Positions 31,439 to 42,955 are shown, counted from the first letter of the stretch. The stretch is DNA of 64,000 bases from Sordariomycetes sp. S80-01Y (GCA_037042185.1 JAXQJY010000027.1:2170001-2234000), one strand, 5' to 3'. Notes: generated from the letters alone by a model not told the origin. Numbers and translations are program-made.

Positions 31439-34075
31439 ATGAGCAGCCCCAACCCCAACTGGAGCCCCGAGCTCTCCGGGCCGGGACGGTCACGTGGCCG
31501 AGCCCAGCAGCGCGACGCCAATTCCGCCGCCAATTTCGTCAACTTCTACGGCCATCATCCGCAACTGCAATACGGCAACGATCTCATGGAGCTGCTCGAG
31601 TCGCAGGCGCTCGATCTCAGTGAGTTGGCGCAGAGATCAGCCTCCGCCACCGAGGCTCATGCCGCCTCCGTCTACGAGGAGAGTCCTGGGGGCGCTCGTT
31701 CCGCGAGTGTTGGCGGAGATAATTCCGCGCAGCAGCCTCAGGGACAGAAGCGCAAGTCGTTGGAGGGTGACGATGGCGGTGCTGGTTCTTCGAAACAAAC
31801 AAGAAGTAAGAGGAATAGGGTAAGCAAACTAGATGAACTGTATGATTAGACTGCTGATGCTGACCCCGCGCGCAGTATATCTCCATTGCTTGGTAAGTCG
31901 TGCAACCCTCCATCATTGACCAAGGGCGTTGTTCCTATTTCCGAAAGTTATCTTGGCTCCTGACAACTGAAAAAGTAATGAATGCAAGCGGCGCAAGATA
32001 AAGTGCAATGGCGAGACGCCCTGCCAACGCTGTGGCAATCTCAATCTTGTCTGCCTCTACGCCCCGAACTGTTGTTCGAACAACTTCAAAGACTCGGAGG
32101 ACTTCAAGCAGGTCACAAATCAGGTTCAAAGGCTACAAGATGAGGTTAGCTGGTTGAATCAGACTGTCAAAGCTCTGCAAGCCGACTCAACCAGACTCGC
32201 TCCTATTCAGGATCGCTCGGCTATAGCGACCATCTCTCCCACGCCGTCCCATCAATCCGGTTCGGCGCAGAGGTCCGATCCTTCATACGTCAAATATGGC
32301 GCCTTTCGAGGCCCGACTAGCATGGCATATAGCCTTGATGTTGCTAACAACACCATCTCGAACATGGGCTACGAGGGCATTGGCGAGGGCGCCACGACAC
32401 CCGCACAACAGCCTCTGCAAGATCTAAGCATACCAGCTGGAGACAATAACATTACTCCAGATCCGCTAGTTGATTTCGATAAAGACGAAATGGTCCGTCT
32501 TTGCAGGTTGCATGAAGAGGAAGTGGGCATTATGTACCCTGTCCTGGATATTCAAGCCGTCATCTCCCACGCCAAGAGCTTGTCGTCCTTCATCGAATCT
32601 TTGCGAAATCAACGGCCCCTCACAAATCTCAACGATGAGAAGACTTTGCAGCTCAAGATGGTCATGTGCTGCGCATTGGTGGTCGAAGAGCATGGCCACA
32701 GTGACAAGGCTGTACGGTTATACGATAGCATGGAGTCCGTTGTCAACAGGAAGCTCATGGCAGATGCTAGCGCTGTATCAAGTTTGCCTCTGCTGGCCCT
32801 TCTCGCTGGATACAGGTTTCTTTCCAACGACGAGATACTGGCGTGGCGGGTTATGGGGCAGGTCACGCGGCTATGCTTGGAACTGGGAATCCATCGATAT
32901 AATGGTCTCATGAAGATCAAGAACGAACAGGAAAGGAAGAATGCTCTGAATAGCTTCTGGTCAGCGTATGTTTTGGATCGAAGGTGGGCTTTTGGCACAG
33001 GACTTCCATATGTCGTTCAAGATAACGACATAGATCCTCAGCTGCCACTGCCGGTAGGATCTCCTCCCATCGTTGACGCCCCCAAACCATACTAATTCGA
33101 TTCCAGGAGGAATATCCTTATTTGGTGGCCATGGTCACATACTCACGACTATGTTCCAAGGTCTGGCGACAAGTCACACATTTCGAACCAGTACTCGCTC
33201 GAGAGCTTCGCCAGGAGGAAATCGACCGCCTGGACTCTGAGATACTCCAATGGTACGAGACTGTACCAGATGAAGTCAAAGTGCGGAATTGGAACAACGA
33301 ACGTCGGCACATGACATCAACGCCGTCGTACAACCTCCAGCGTCTGCGGATCTGGACGTACCTGCGACTCAACCAGCTCCGCATCTGGCTGTACACACCC
33401 GTACTACATAGTGCGACCAGCATCATGCAGAACCCCATGCAGGCGCAGCGAGTGGTCGACTTGGCTCGAGATACCATTCAGTACTTGCACCACCTCAACA
33501 GTACGACCAACCTGTACCGCAGGATACAGGTTTTCTACCACCAATTCTTGACTTCTGCCATCTCAGTGGTGTTTCTCGCATCGGTGCACGCCCCCGTCCG
33601 ATTCAGTGCTGTCTGCCGGGAGGAGTTCTACCTCGCGCTGGAGTTAGTCAAAGATCTGTCGGTCAAGAGCTGGGTATCGCAGCGCCTTTGGCGGACGATC
33701 CGATCACTGAAGGATGTCGCACCACGGTTCGGTCTCAACCCCGATGACGATGCCCACTCGACAGCCGCCTTGGGCATGATCGGTCTTGCCAGGGGTAGTA
33801 TAGACAACCAAGGCGGGCAGACTTTCCAAAGGCCGCCGATGCCAAGCTCGAGACCGTCACAGAACCAGCAGATGGACCACAATGGCGCGATGTTGCAGAG
33901 TGAAATGTCACGCATGTTTGAAGGATATGTTGGGTTGAACGGATTCCAGCAGAGGGGCGACGAGGAAGAAGGGAATACTCGTCCACCTTCTGTCATCCCC
34001 AGTCCTACAGACAATGGATCTGCCGGGTATGCGGCCGATGGGACTGTGTTTCCCCAGTTCAGGGAGATGTTCTAG
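31439..34075 (+). CDS. Zn2Cys6 fungal transcription factor
   Basis: Four exons, 31439-31819, 31876-31892, 31976-33053 and 33107-34075, encode 814 residues. The zinc cluster, rebuilt across a 17-nt exon, reads C-x2-C-x6-C-x5-C-x2-C-x6-C (CNECKRRKIKC then CQRC) near residues 133-158. The first cysteine codon is split between exons 2 and 3. It is followed by a linker and a short coiled coil (VQRLQDEVSWLNQTVKAL). The fungal-specific middle homology region starts near residue 250 (CRLHEEEVGIMYPVLDI) and includes LALLAGYRFLSNDE, ELGIHRYNGL and FWSAYVLDRRWAFGTGLP. The N-terminal 127 residues before the cluster are Ser/Gln-rich, and the C terminus is disordered. It is nuclear and binds DNA. Adjacent to a P450 and near a polyketide synthase, it may regulate them, but its good conservation could equally mean a general role. 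Confidence 0.93.
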
Positions 34076-34502
34076 CCGGTACTCGTCGATGAGCCAGCCA
34101 CTTGACTAAATGACAACAACAATACCCCAATCGCTCGTGCGGCCCTAATTGCCTCTGACTTTCGGTACACAATATCGAACGAATAGCATCCCTGCATCAG
34201 GACTGTGAAGCTGAAATATTGGAACCGTGTGTGTCTGCCGGACTTCGCAATCGTAGACATAGTCAGTGGCACGAGAACACTTTGGGGCCGATGCTTGCCC
34301 AGGAGCAGATCTTGCTTGGAACCATTGTGCCCCAAATAAGGTCTCTGAATCTATGAGGCGCATTATGCCGGTATGACCCGCAGAAGACATTGTCTTATTT
34401 TCCCCACGGGTTAACCCTTCTGTATCTTCAGGTCAGTGCCTGACAAGCCCGCCAGTGTCTCAGTTGAGGGCACTCTAGTCAACACGACCTTCTAGGAGCA
34501 AG
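34076..34502. other. Intergenic, P450 promoter region
   Basis: No gene seen in 427 bp between the regulator and the P450, which lie head to tail. Confidence 0.4.
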
Positions 34503-36038
34503 ATGAGCCTCACCTACTTCAATGACCGATTTATCTCATGGAACTTCATGTTTATCCTCGTCTTTACAGCCATTCTTCTGTCCGTCGCCCACCTCCGCAA
34601 CCAAGACGACACAGAGCCGACTCGACGCGGTCAACGCCTAAGGTGACGGATGGCTGGTACTTCTCGGCGTCAACAGCTCAGCTAACAGCTCGCCAGATCA
34701 ACATCGAATACTCTTCCGCTGATACACAACGGTCTTCTTTTCCTCCGACCCCGTCACCAACTCTTCGCCTGGTTCGCCCGTACCACCGCCATCTACGGCC
34801 AGGAGACACTGCGCATACAAGTCCCCTTCCTGCCGAAGGGCGTACTTGTATCGAACCCATCATGTCTCAAGTTTATATACAACCGTGAAGACATTTTCCA
34901 GAAAGGCTCATTTTTCAAAAATCGCTCCTGGGACCTGTTCGGCGAGGGGATCATCAATACTGATGGACCGGCGTGGCTGGCACAGAGAAGGGTGGGGCAT
35001 AGGTATTTCGGGAGGCAAAAGATGAGAGATTTAAAAGAGAAAATATTACCTGAGATCCTGGAAGATACCTGCGAGATGCTAGAGGGCATATGTCGAGCAG
35101 GAGAGGTGGTTGATCTACAAAAGATTGGTCATGAGATTACTACAAGGATTATGGGTAGGATGGCCTAAGGACGAGAGATGCATACCGGGGACGAATTCAC
35201 AGCAGTGTTCGAGTATGCCTCTAGCAAAACTTCTGAGAGATTCCAGAACCCTCTCTGGCGGATCACTGAGCTGCTCACTGGAGCGGAGATGCGGAGGTCT
35301 ATACGAATCGTCAAGCAATTCGGACGCCGCCTGGTCAGCGAAGCTCAAGCGCAGCAAGAGACAGAGAAAGAAGAGGCTGGTCAATCACTGATTGACGTGC
35401 TACTGGCAGAGTGTGGGTTGAGCCAAGATAGCATCGCAGACGCGGCGCTCAGCTTCCTCTCGGCGGGCAGAGATACAGTCGCCCAAGCCCTGACCTGGAC
35501 CTTCTACCTTCTCATGAAACACCCCAGCACCGCGGATAGGCTCAGAAAAGGGGATTTTGTGTACCGCAAAGCAGTCTTCTACGAATCCCTCCGCCTCTAT
35601 CCTCCCATTCCTTTCGAGATCAAGCAGGTCCAAGCTGAAACCGTTCTCCCAGACGATACAGAGCTTCCGGCTGGTTCGATCGTGGTCTGGTGTCCTTGGG
35701 CATTGAACCGCGCTTCGCATATCTGGGGTGAGGGCGCGCATGTCTTCGATCCGGAGCGCTGGATCGATGACAAAGACGTCTTTGCACCAAGAACTCAAGC
35801 CGAGTTTCCAACGTTCAATGGGGGTAAGAGGCTGTGCCTCGGTATTGAGATGGCGGAAATTATTGCAAACGTCGTTCTTGGAAGGTTTATGGGTGAGGCG
35901 CGATTTGAGCCTGCGTTTGATATTGCGGTTGAACGGGTTACGGGGAGTAGCTTGACCTTGCCAATGGAGGGCGGCCTGCCGGTTCACGTCAAGTCTAATC
36001 GAAAGACCTCAGGGCCGAATTGGAGTGATCAACCCTAA
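34503..36038 (+). CDS. Cytochrome P450 monooxygenase (CYP52/CYP86-like), shortened before the K helix
   Basis: Exons 34503-34642, 34697-35154 and 35203-36038 (introns 54 and 48 nt) encode 477 residues. An N-terminal membrane anchor spans about residues 12-30. The I helix carries AGRDTV (near 286), the K helix ESLR (near 326), the PERF-type region FDPERW, and the heme loop FNGGKRLCLG with the cysteine ligand near residue 410. AGRDTVAQALTW and the heme-loop sequence resemble fatty-acid hydroxylases of the CYP52/86 type, which act in the endoplasmic reticulum. Only about 26 residues separate the end of the I helix region (LMKHP) from ESLR, roughly 20 fewer than usual, so the J/J' segment is shortened with the frame intact. 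Intron 2 ends in CAGCAG, a tandem acceptor that can add one Ala. A stop at 35166 lies inside intron 2. Confidence 0.92.
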
Positions 36039-36134
36039 ACAAACAGGACATGCTCTTGGAGAGTTGTTGTATAGTACGGCCTGTACTGAGGTCAGATTGC
36101 TTGTTGGGTATCGTGGAGAAGGCTATTGAATCAG

Positions 36135-37502
36135 CTAGTCGAAAACGATCTTTGATCCCGCAAAAGAAGCCTGTTTCTGGGCTTCTTTGGCCTTCTTGGC
36201 CGCCTCCCAACTAGCGTGCAACGGCCCCTCGTCGTCCCTCTTCGGGGTCTTCCTCGGCGCCGACTCCTTCGTCGGGCCATCTCTGCTCTTCTTCTCAAAC
36301 GGATTCGAGACACCCTTCTTCCACGGCGTCCGCCGGCCCTGGTCCTCCCCATCGACAGCACCGCGTTTCATATCCCATCCGGAGTCCCGGCTCGCCTTCT
36401 TCTGTTGATGCAGATGCTTGGCTTTCGAGCCGTATTTCTTCTCCCAGATCTTCTGTCTTGCTCTTTGACCACGTCGCTTCTTGGGCGCCGCATCTTCAAT
36501 TTCGGATGCTGACTCGGACCCGGAGACGTAGCCGCCTAGGAGGGAATAGAAGCCGCTCTGAGCTGGGTTCACGGACTCTGCTGGTTTTGGCGCCTTCTTT
36601 CGCTTTGCCGGAGGCGGCGATGGAGATGCGGAGGCAGGAGGGGAAGCTGCTTGAGGGTCTGATGTGTTTACGTCGGACTCAGAGCCGGAAGAGATATCAT
36701 CCAAGTTGACCTTCTCTGTGCCCCGGAAGCGTTCCCAGATCGACGGATCAACATCGGACTCTGAATCTGATGAGCCGCCAAGTAGGTGGTCGTATTTTGA
36801 GGCTTCTTCTTCCGAGTCCTCAGCCTCCTCCTCCTCCTCTTCGACCTGGCTGTTTTGATCCTCCCCGCTGCTCGACATCTCTCCAGTCGTAGGACCGGGC
36901 TCGTCGACGTCGCTTTGGAACCCTTCAAAGTCTGTCGAATCGCCATACTCGTCCGCATCTTCCACGTCAGCCGCACCTGAGCTTTCAACAATCCTGTGTA
37001 TCCGATCTTCTGGCTGCTCTTCCTGCTCCTCTCGCTGGTTCTTCTTCTTTTCCTTTTTACCCTTGCTCGGCACAGGCACGCTCAGCGCCTCGCAAACCAC
37101 AGCAATAGCCCTTTCCACGGCCTCCTTGACCATCTTTCTGTTGAAGAGACCGCTTGTGACGTTGTGCAGCGCAGCCTTCTCCTCCTCGTTCAAGTCCGGC
37201 TTGGGCACGCCCGCCTTGATCTCCTCGGGCAGATCGGTCGAGGCCGCGATGCTCTTCACTTTCAACAAGGAGCTCGACAAGTGCGCATTGGCGGTCTGGT
37301 GCAGGTCCAGGTTCTTCAGAACAGCAATCTCGCGCTCGAGGCGCTGGGCCTTGTCGGGGGTGACATCTTTGTCGTGCTGGCGCTTGGAGAGACGCTGGCG
37401 CTCGAGACCTTTGGCGGTTTTTAGAGCCCGGAAGATATCGACCTGGTGCTTTTCGAGCTTTTCGTGGAGCGTCGGTTCGGCGTTGCGCTTTCGTTTCGGC
37501 AT
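36135..37502 (-). CDS. BUD22: BUD22-family ribosome biogenesis protein
   Basis: A single exon of 455 codons from ATG 37502. I prefer this start to the open frame above it because MPKRKRNAEPTLHEKLEKHQ is a typical family beginning. The N-terminal third is helical and basic (RLEREIAVLKNLDL, EEKAALHNVTSGLFNRKMVKEAVE). The middle is a long acidic Ser/Glu tract. The C-terminal BUD22 domain has PKKRRGQRARQKIWEKKYG, HLHQQKKASRDSGWDMKRG, LHASWEAAKKAKEAQ and the terminal basic tail. BUD22 acts in the nucleolus in 18S rRNA maturation. The gene ends 96 bp from the P450 stop on the opposite strand and marks the end of the accessory run. Confidence 0.92.
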   Translation of the reverse strand: MPKRKRNAEPTLHEKLEKHQVDIFRALKTAKGLERQRLSKRQHDKDVTPDKAQRLEREIAVLKNLDLHQTANAHLSSSLLKVKSIAASTDLPEEIKAGVPKPDLNEEEKAALHNVTSGLFNRKMVKEAVERAIAVVCEALSVPVPSKGKKEKKKNQREEQEEQPEDRIHRIVESSGAADVEDADEYGDSTDFEGFQSDVDEPGPTTGEMSSSGEDQNSQVEEEEEEAEDSEEEASKYDHLLGGSSDSESDVDPSIWERFRGTEKVNLDDISSGSESDVNTSDPQAASPPASASPSPPPAKRKKAPKPAESVNPAQSGFYSLLGGYVSGSESASEIEDAAPKKRRGQRARQKIWEKKYGSKAKHLHQQKKASRDSGWDMKRGAVDGEDQGRRTPWKKGVSNPFEKKSRDGPTKESAPRKTPKRDDEGPLHASWEAAKKAKEAQKQASFAGSKIVFD

Positions 37503-37767
37503 TGTAGGCGCGGTTCTATAGGGTGAGGCTGTGTTGGAAAAAAGTTGAGGTGCATGAAGGTTATGTGCTCGGGGTTTTCTCCAAAAAGTTACGTGCACGG
37601 ACCACATTTCAGTTGACCCGGACGGCTTAGACTAGAATGCCAATTACATTTATCAATTGACTCGCTTCTTTATAATGCATCTTGGAATCATGCGCTTTTG
37701 GAGCTGCTGTTTTCACGCTCTGTATATCTTCCTCTGCACTAGCTAGGCTTGGCCTGAAAGCCCGCTC

Positions 37768-39082
37768 TCAGACCTCAGAGTCACCGCGGACGGGTCCGGG
37801 TCCTTGAATGTTCACCTCAGTTGTCCCGCGGCCGTGGTTCCATCGCCCGACACTCCTTTCATCCCCTGACTCCTGGTTGCTCGAGACCTGATAGGTAGTT
37901 TGCACAGCAATACCAGATGGGTCCTGCTTTCCAATGATGGACTCCTGACTACCCGAGTCACTCCCCTGTCTCTTTCTTCGGAAGCGGCCATTGTCAACAC
38001 TGCTGGCCAACTCATAGTTGCCCGACACCAGGTGCGGCTTGTTGCCTGTGCCATGCGACAATGCATGACTGCTTGCCGCTGTTGATCCCTTCTTTGATGT
38101 CCAGAACTCCTTGTTGAAGACGGGTCGTAGGATAGGAATGTTGACAGTTAGGATACCAACAATGGTTTCGCGGACGCCCCACGAGTTGATTGAGATGGCC
38201 GAGGGGTTGGCGGACGTGGTTAGGACGACGCGGATGATTGCTGCAGCGATGACGAAGGCTCCCGAAGAGAGGAGGATGCCAATCACAATCTTCTTCTTCA
38301 AGGGGACCTGGAGGGTCCAGAGGAGTGGAAGAGGGATACAGAAGATCATGGCGTCGGTCCTGGAATATGTCAGCGGATGGTCTAGGTCACGGTCTACTTT
38401 GCACCTACACAACGTTGAGAACTGTGGTGACGAGGAAGTTCTGCAGCTTGAAGGTGCACTTCTCCCCAGGATCCGGCACGACCTGCCAGTTCTTGCGCGT
38501 GGGATAGCAGCCGAAGGTGATAGTCAGGAAGACAGCAATGTACGAGATGCCGCACAGCCATGACGCCGTCTTGACAAAGGTACGATGCCATGTCCCGATT
38601 GTCATCCGGGTGAAGAAACACAGCATCGTGCCCTTGAGACTCCACAGCAGCGCCGTGTAGGAATACCAGGCAGTGAGCTGCAACTTCGATCCAACAATGT
38701 AATCCCTTAGATCGTCCTCCGGTAATGGTCCCTCTTTCAGTGCGAACGACGCTTCGAGGTTTGTGCTTAAATAGTCTGCGGCAGGTCAGTAACAGAGTTC
38801 GCTACTTCAAAAGGGTTAAGATAACTTACAGATCAGATGCACTGTCGACGCGTCCATGGCATAAAATATTAGGACGAGCATGGCGAAGAAGTCATCGCCC
38901 TGGAAGCCCCTGATTCCCACTGCTCTAATGCGCACAGCAAAGCGCGAGAAGAGAATTGTACATCCCAGGCCGAACAACGCCCACACCTCGTACAAAAACT
39001 ATAGTCCTGTGAGTCTGGTACTTGTGCGAACACCGGGAAGATTCTTTCCACTCACCGAGGGCTCGTGTATAGCGACAGGCAT
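37768..39082 (-). CDS. Rhodopsin-domain integral membrane protein (PTH11-like receptor family)
   Basis: Four exons, 39082-39056, 38998-38830, 38775-38409 and 38359-37768 (introns 57, 54 and 49 nt), encode 384 residues, all phases consistent. The first exon has only nine codons. Seven hydrophobic segments can be traced, including LYEVWALFGLGCTILFSRF, DDFFAMLVLIFYAMDAST, LTAWYSYTALLWSLKG, ASWLCGISYIAVFLTITFG and VVTDAMIFCIPLPLLWTL. Family marks are GDD after helix 2, LWSLKGTMLCFFTR, the FGCYPT...CTF cysteine pair, and ESIIGKQ in the long polar C-terminal tail. It resembles the fungal rhodopsin/SAT4 superfamily without the N-terminal CFEM domain of PTH11 itself. Probable plasma-membrane protein of unknown ligand. 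A partial relative occupies the left edge of the window. Confidence 0.88.
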
Positions 39083-41917
39083 GGCTGCAGTGGCTGCTGC
39101 GGGCACGATATACTAGGACGAATATGCCGTACCGGGACTGGGAATGGATCGAGGAAAAAGCAGCAACTCAAATATTGACCCCATGCTTCAGAGAGGGCAT
39201 GTCCGCATCTTTCTACCTCTCCCGGGCAGCTTTCCGAGATCTAACTTTGTTCCTGCGCTCAAGAGAGCGCCCGCCGCAACCATGGCCATCCAAGCAACAG
39301 CACCTCTAGATGGGTAAGGTGCTCGCTAGCTCATTGGCGTGTCCGCCCTCGAGTCCTCAGGACCCTCAGCCAACATGTTCCAGGCTCCTGGACAGGCTGT
39401 GCCGGACATCTCACGATGAGAAACTAGTGGCGGGCATGACTCGACTGCCAAGCTATCCTGCTGCCCCTGGCGGGTCGTTGCGCCGGGGCGGTCCTTGAAG
39501 CGCTTGTGGACACAGGGATAAAGTTGTATCAATTCATGTAAGCGCTTCGATGGGTGGTTGAAGACACTTTACCTCCGTGTATTCTGTCGCATTCTGGTGG
39601 TTGAGTTGAACGATAAGGTCGGCATATGGGAGTAACATCGCGTCCTCGGTGCGGCTACACTACTCATGTACGACACTGCCAGGCCAGTGAGGCGGATGTC
39701 TCCGCTGCAGCTGGCGCCCGGTTTTAGCTCCGTTGCTAGTCGTTGTGTTTTTGAAGATTGCGATCCCACTCAAGCCCCAATTTATCGACCCGTGATGAGT
39801 GGCGGTGACGCCTCGACTCGCTTCTGAGCAGATTCTGCGAGTCGAGGTGCTAAGTTCGCGCAGGGCTGACCCCTGGATCCAGGAATCAGGGGTCGGGAAT
39901 CTGCCCTAGTGGGCCATCAGGATCTTTCTCAGATCTGGAATCGGACTGCCGACGCGCTGATCGCCCAGGTTCCTGGCAACTTGGAATCGACCAGCGTTTC
40001 GCGAGCTGATAAATCACCTGCAGGTCGACAAAAGAAGCAGAGCGCGCTTCCCAGGAGCCTTGCTGGGTAGGGTATCGCCATCGTCAGCCTTGGGGTGAGT
40101 TCGGGGTGCCCGTGGCCGTGACGGCCCAGACGATATATCCACTGTAAGGACTCGTAAGTCTTGGAATGTCACTGCCCAAGGGAAGGGGTTGAAAAGCAGC
40201 TTTTACCTCATTGATGGGGCGCTAGGTGGGCTGCCAAAAGACTAGAGTGTTTAGTTCTCAATAGCCATGTCCCAAGGCCCGTCAAGCTTTGGCTTGGATA
40301 CTTGAGAACTCTTCTGGGTTTTCGTTCTTTTCCATCTTTCTTTCGGATTATAAATTTCTATCATCGCCTCTGTGGCGCGAGATGGAAGGCAGTTGTGAAT
40401 GCCCAGATCAAGTCCTTTGGGCTCCAGGCCCAAAGTTTGACATCATAGGATGACTCGCGTACTCAATAGGCCTTGTTTGAAATATTGTTCAGGGAAGATT
40501 TCAAAAGTGTTTGGTAACAAGGCGCCACTGGTCTTGGGCCCGCCTAGGTCGCACTTCGCCTACGAGCATACAGAAGACCCAACACGCAGCAACCGAGAAA
40601 TAGGCAATCGAAAAAGATTCAAAAGTTGAGATGAAACCAACGATCTTTCCACCAGATTCAGTCGATTTTTTCCCTATTCTGTGATCAGTTCAAAGCCGTA
40701 GAGGGTCGTTATTTTGGTCTTGGATATGCGCTGCGTTCGTTAGACTTGTATTAGCCGCCCAGACTCCGTTTGTCGCAACACTTTTCGCCAGGTTTACTGT
40801 TATGGAAGATTAAAGATTTATCTCAATTCAATCTGAGCCTCGGAATCCTTTGGGCAGAAGCAGAAGCAGCCACAACTGCTGAGTCTCGCGGCCTCTTGTT
40901 CGACTTTTGTCCCAGAGCACTGCGCCTTTACGGCAGCATCGCCTGGAACATGGTTACAACCAACTTCCCTCAAACTTGGGCTTCATGTATATTTCCTCTT
41001 CCATTCGAATACTGGGTTGTAGACGTTGGAACATCAGATACTGGCGGTGGCGGAGCACGGAGGTCCTCTGGGAACGCATCGCATACTCACTTCCAAGCGT
41101 CAGCTCGCAGGTACTTTATCGGACACACTAAGATTCCAAGTCTCTGCTTCATCTTCTTTAAACACTCACAGGGCGCCAGAAAATGTCGCCTTGAACTTCT
41201 TGGCGGCCCAGCTCCTCTCATGCCCGCCACCAAGCTCGTCAAGGCATGCATGTCAGCATCGACACTTCGAGATGAAGCCTGCGATGTTACCGTAACTGTG
41301 TTGGCATAATCAAGTCAAAGGTAAAATGCGTTGGTTCGTGGCAAGCTAGGGAGGGACATCACGACTCTGTCCCTATCACGAATCTTCCACCTGCATGGCC
41401 GAATTCTACTTTCAAAAACACCGATTACTGGTTCACATGAACATGTGAACGATACACCCCCTCGGAGCGTCAGATGTTCGGACTGCAGCCCAGCAGGTCT
41501 CTGTTGCAGTTAAGTATGATCGATTTCTATTTTCTAAGCACCATTCAAAGAAATCCAGTACCCTCAATTGTTCCAGAACGATGCATCAGCCCAGATTGCC
41601 AGAATAAGGGGTAAAGGGGGCTTCCGTTCAGGGATCAGCACTTTTTGCACTGTGTTTTGCTTGGTGACCTTCGTGTCTCGTACAGTGCAGGTAATAGCGA
41701 GCTGACGACTGTCTGCCCAGATGGTGACGCTAAGTTGGTGGGGTTGCCGCGGGGCATCTGCAGCTCTCGGCGCGACTCGGAGATATGAAGTATCCTGTGT
41801 GAATCATCTACGAGTAGTCACCAAGCAACAATCTCAGCTGTCTACAGTACGCCGTGGTCTTCACTACACTCTGCTTCTTGTCACTGATTCTGCTCACTCC
41901 GCAGATCATACTCCATC
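39083..41917. other. 2.8-kb intergenic region
   Basis: No gene could be supported. The frame 40770-41309 has no ATG start or recognisable content. A near-perfect palindrome is present at 41431-41450 (listed separately). The right end must contain the promoter of the dehydrogenase at 41918. Confidence 0.4.
41431..41450. repeat. Palindrome with 9-bp arms and 2-bp spacer
   Basis: GTTCACATG and CATGTGAAC are perfect reverse complements separated by AA. It could be a binding site for a dimeric regulator or a hairpin. It lies 468 bp upstream of the start codon at 41918. Confidence 0.5.
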
Positions 41918-42955
41918 ATGTCAAGCTCTAACGTCGCCGCTGCATCTCTCTTCAACGTCGATGGCCTCGTAGCGCTCGTCACAGGCGGAGGCTCCGGTAT
42001 GTAAGCATGCCTCAAGACTTCTCACAGCTTCTGACCGCATGTAAAGGCATCGGTCTTATGCTCGCAAAAGCCCTAGCGCACAACGGCGCCTCGAAGGTCT
42101 ACATCGCCGGTCGCCGTCTCGAAGTCCTGCAAAAGGCCGCCTCATCAATCGGCCCAAATGTCACTCCTGTCCAATGCGACGTAACGTCTAAAGACTCTCT
42201 CGTCGCTCTCGCGGACACCATCACCAAAGATTCTGGCTACCTGAACCTTCTGGTCTGTAATTCGGGCATTGGCGGTCCGCAGGTGATGAAGCTGGAGCCG
42301 GATACCAAGATCGAGGACTGGGCAAACGACAACTTTGCGCTCAGCGTGGAAGAGTACACGAAGACGTTTGAAGTCAACGCTGCGGCTGTTTGGTTTACGA
42401 CCATGGCGTGTCTGAAATTGCTTGATGAGGGAAACAAGAAGGGTAACGTCGGGTGGTCAAGTCAGGTGATCGTAACAAGCTCGATTGCTGGGTTTAACAA
42501 GAAAGCCCCCGGAGGCTGGGCATATGGCCAGAGCAAGTCTGCGGCGACGCATGCGGTGAAGCAATTGTCTGTTGCCCTGCCACAGTGGAATATTCGGTGA
42601 GTGTCTCCCATCCCACCAGGCCGACGGGTGCTGACAGAATGTGTAGGGCCAACGGCATCGCACCAGGATGTAAGTCTACACGCCCTTCAAATAACTATGA
42701 CGAAGATGTAGAAGAGCTGACGGGGTGCTAGTGTTCCCCAGCGAGATGTCGGAGCCCATTGTCAACGCTTACACGGGCGACTCCGGGGAGATCAAGGCCT
42801 TCCCAAAGACCATGATCCCTATGGCGCGAATGGGTAGCGAGGAGGACATGGCTGGCACTTTGCTATACTTGGCTTCGAGGGCAGGGGCGTACACCAACGG
42901 AGATATCATCGTGGTCGACGGAGGCCGCTTGGGGACGTTCCCTTCCGTTAATTAA
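41918..42955 (+). CDS. Short-chain dehydrogenase/reductase
   Basis: Four exons, 41918-41996, 42047-42596, 42647-42669 and 42732-42955 (introns 50, 50 and 62 nt), encode 291 residues. The cofactor motif TGGGSGIG is completed across intron 1 (near 23-30). NSGIGG, the catalytic Ser in VTSSIAGF and YGQSK (Tyr-x3-Lys) follow. The 23-nt third exon supplies RANGIAPG, the family's conserved loop after the active site, so it cannot be skipped. The C terminus has IIVVDGGRL. It matches a fungal group often annotated as rhamnolipid-biosynthesis or 3-oxoacyl-ACP reductase-like, but substrate is not predictable. Isolated by 2.7-2.8-kb gaps on both sides, so the neighbours do not help. Confidence 0.92.

Noticed and set aside
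35155-35202. In-frame stop that would make the P450 a pseudogene
   Set aside because: It lies in a 48-nt intron with good GTAGGA donor and CAG acceptor; splicing gives an intact enzyme.
40770-41309. 179-codon plus-strand frame in an intergenic gap
   Set aside because: Starts at TTG, with no recognisable motif or neighbour support.
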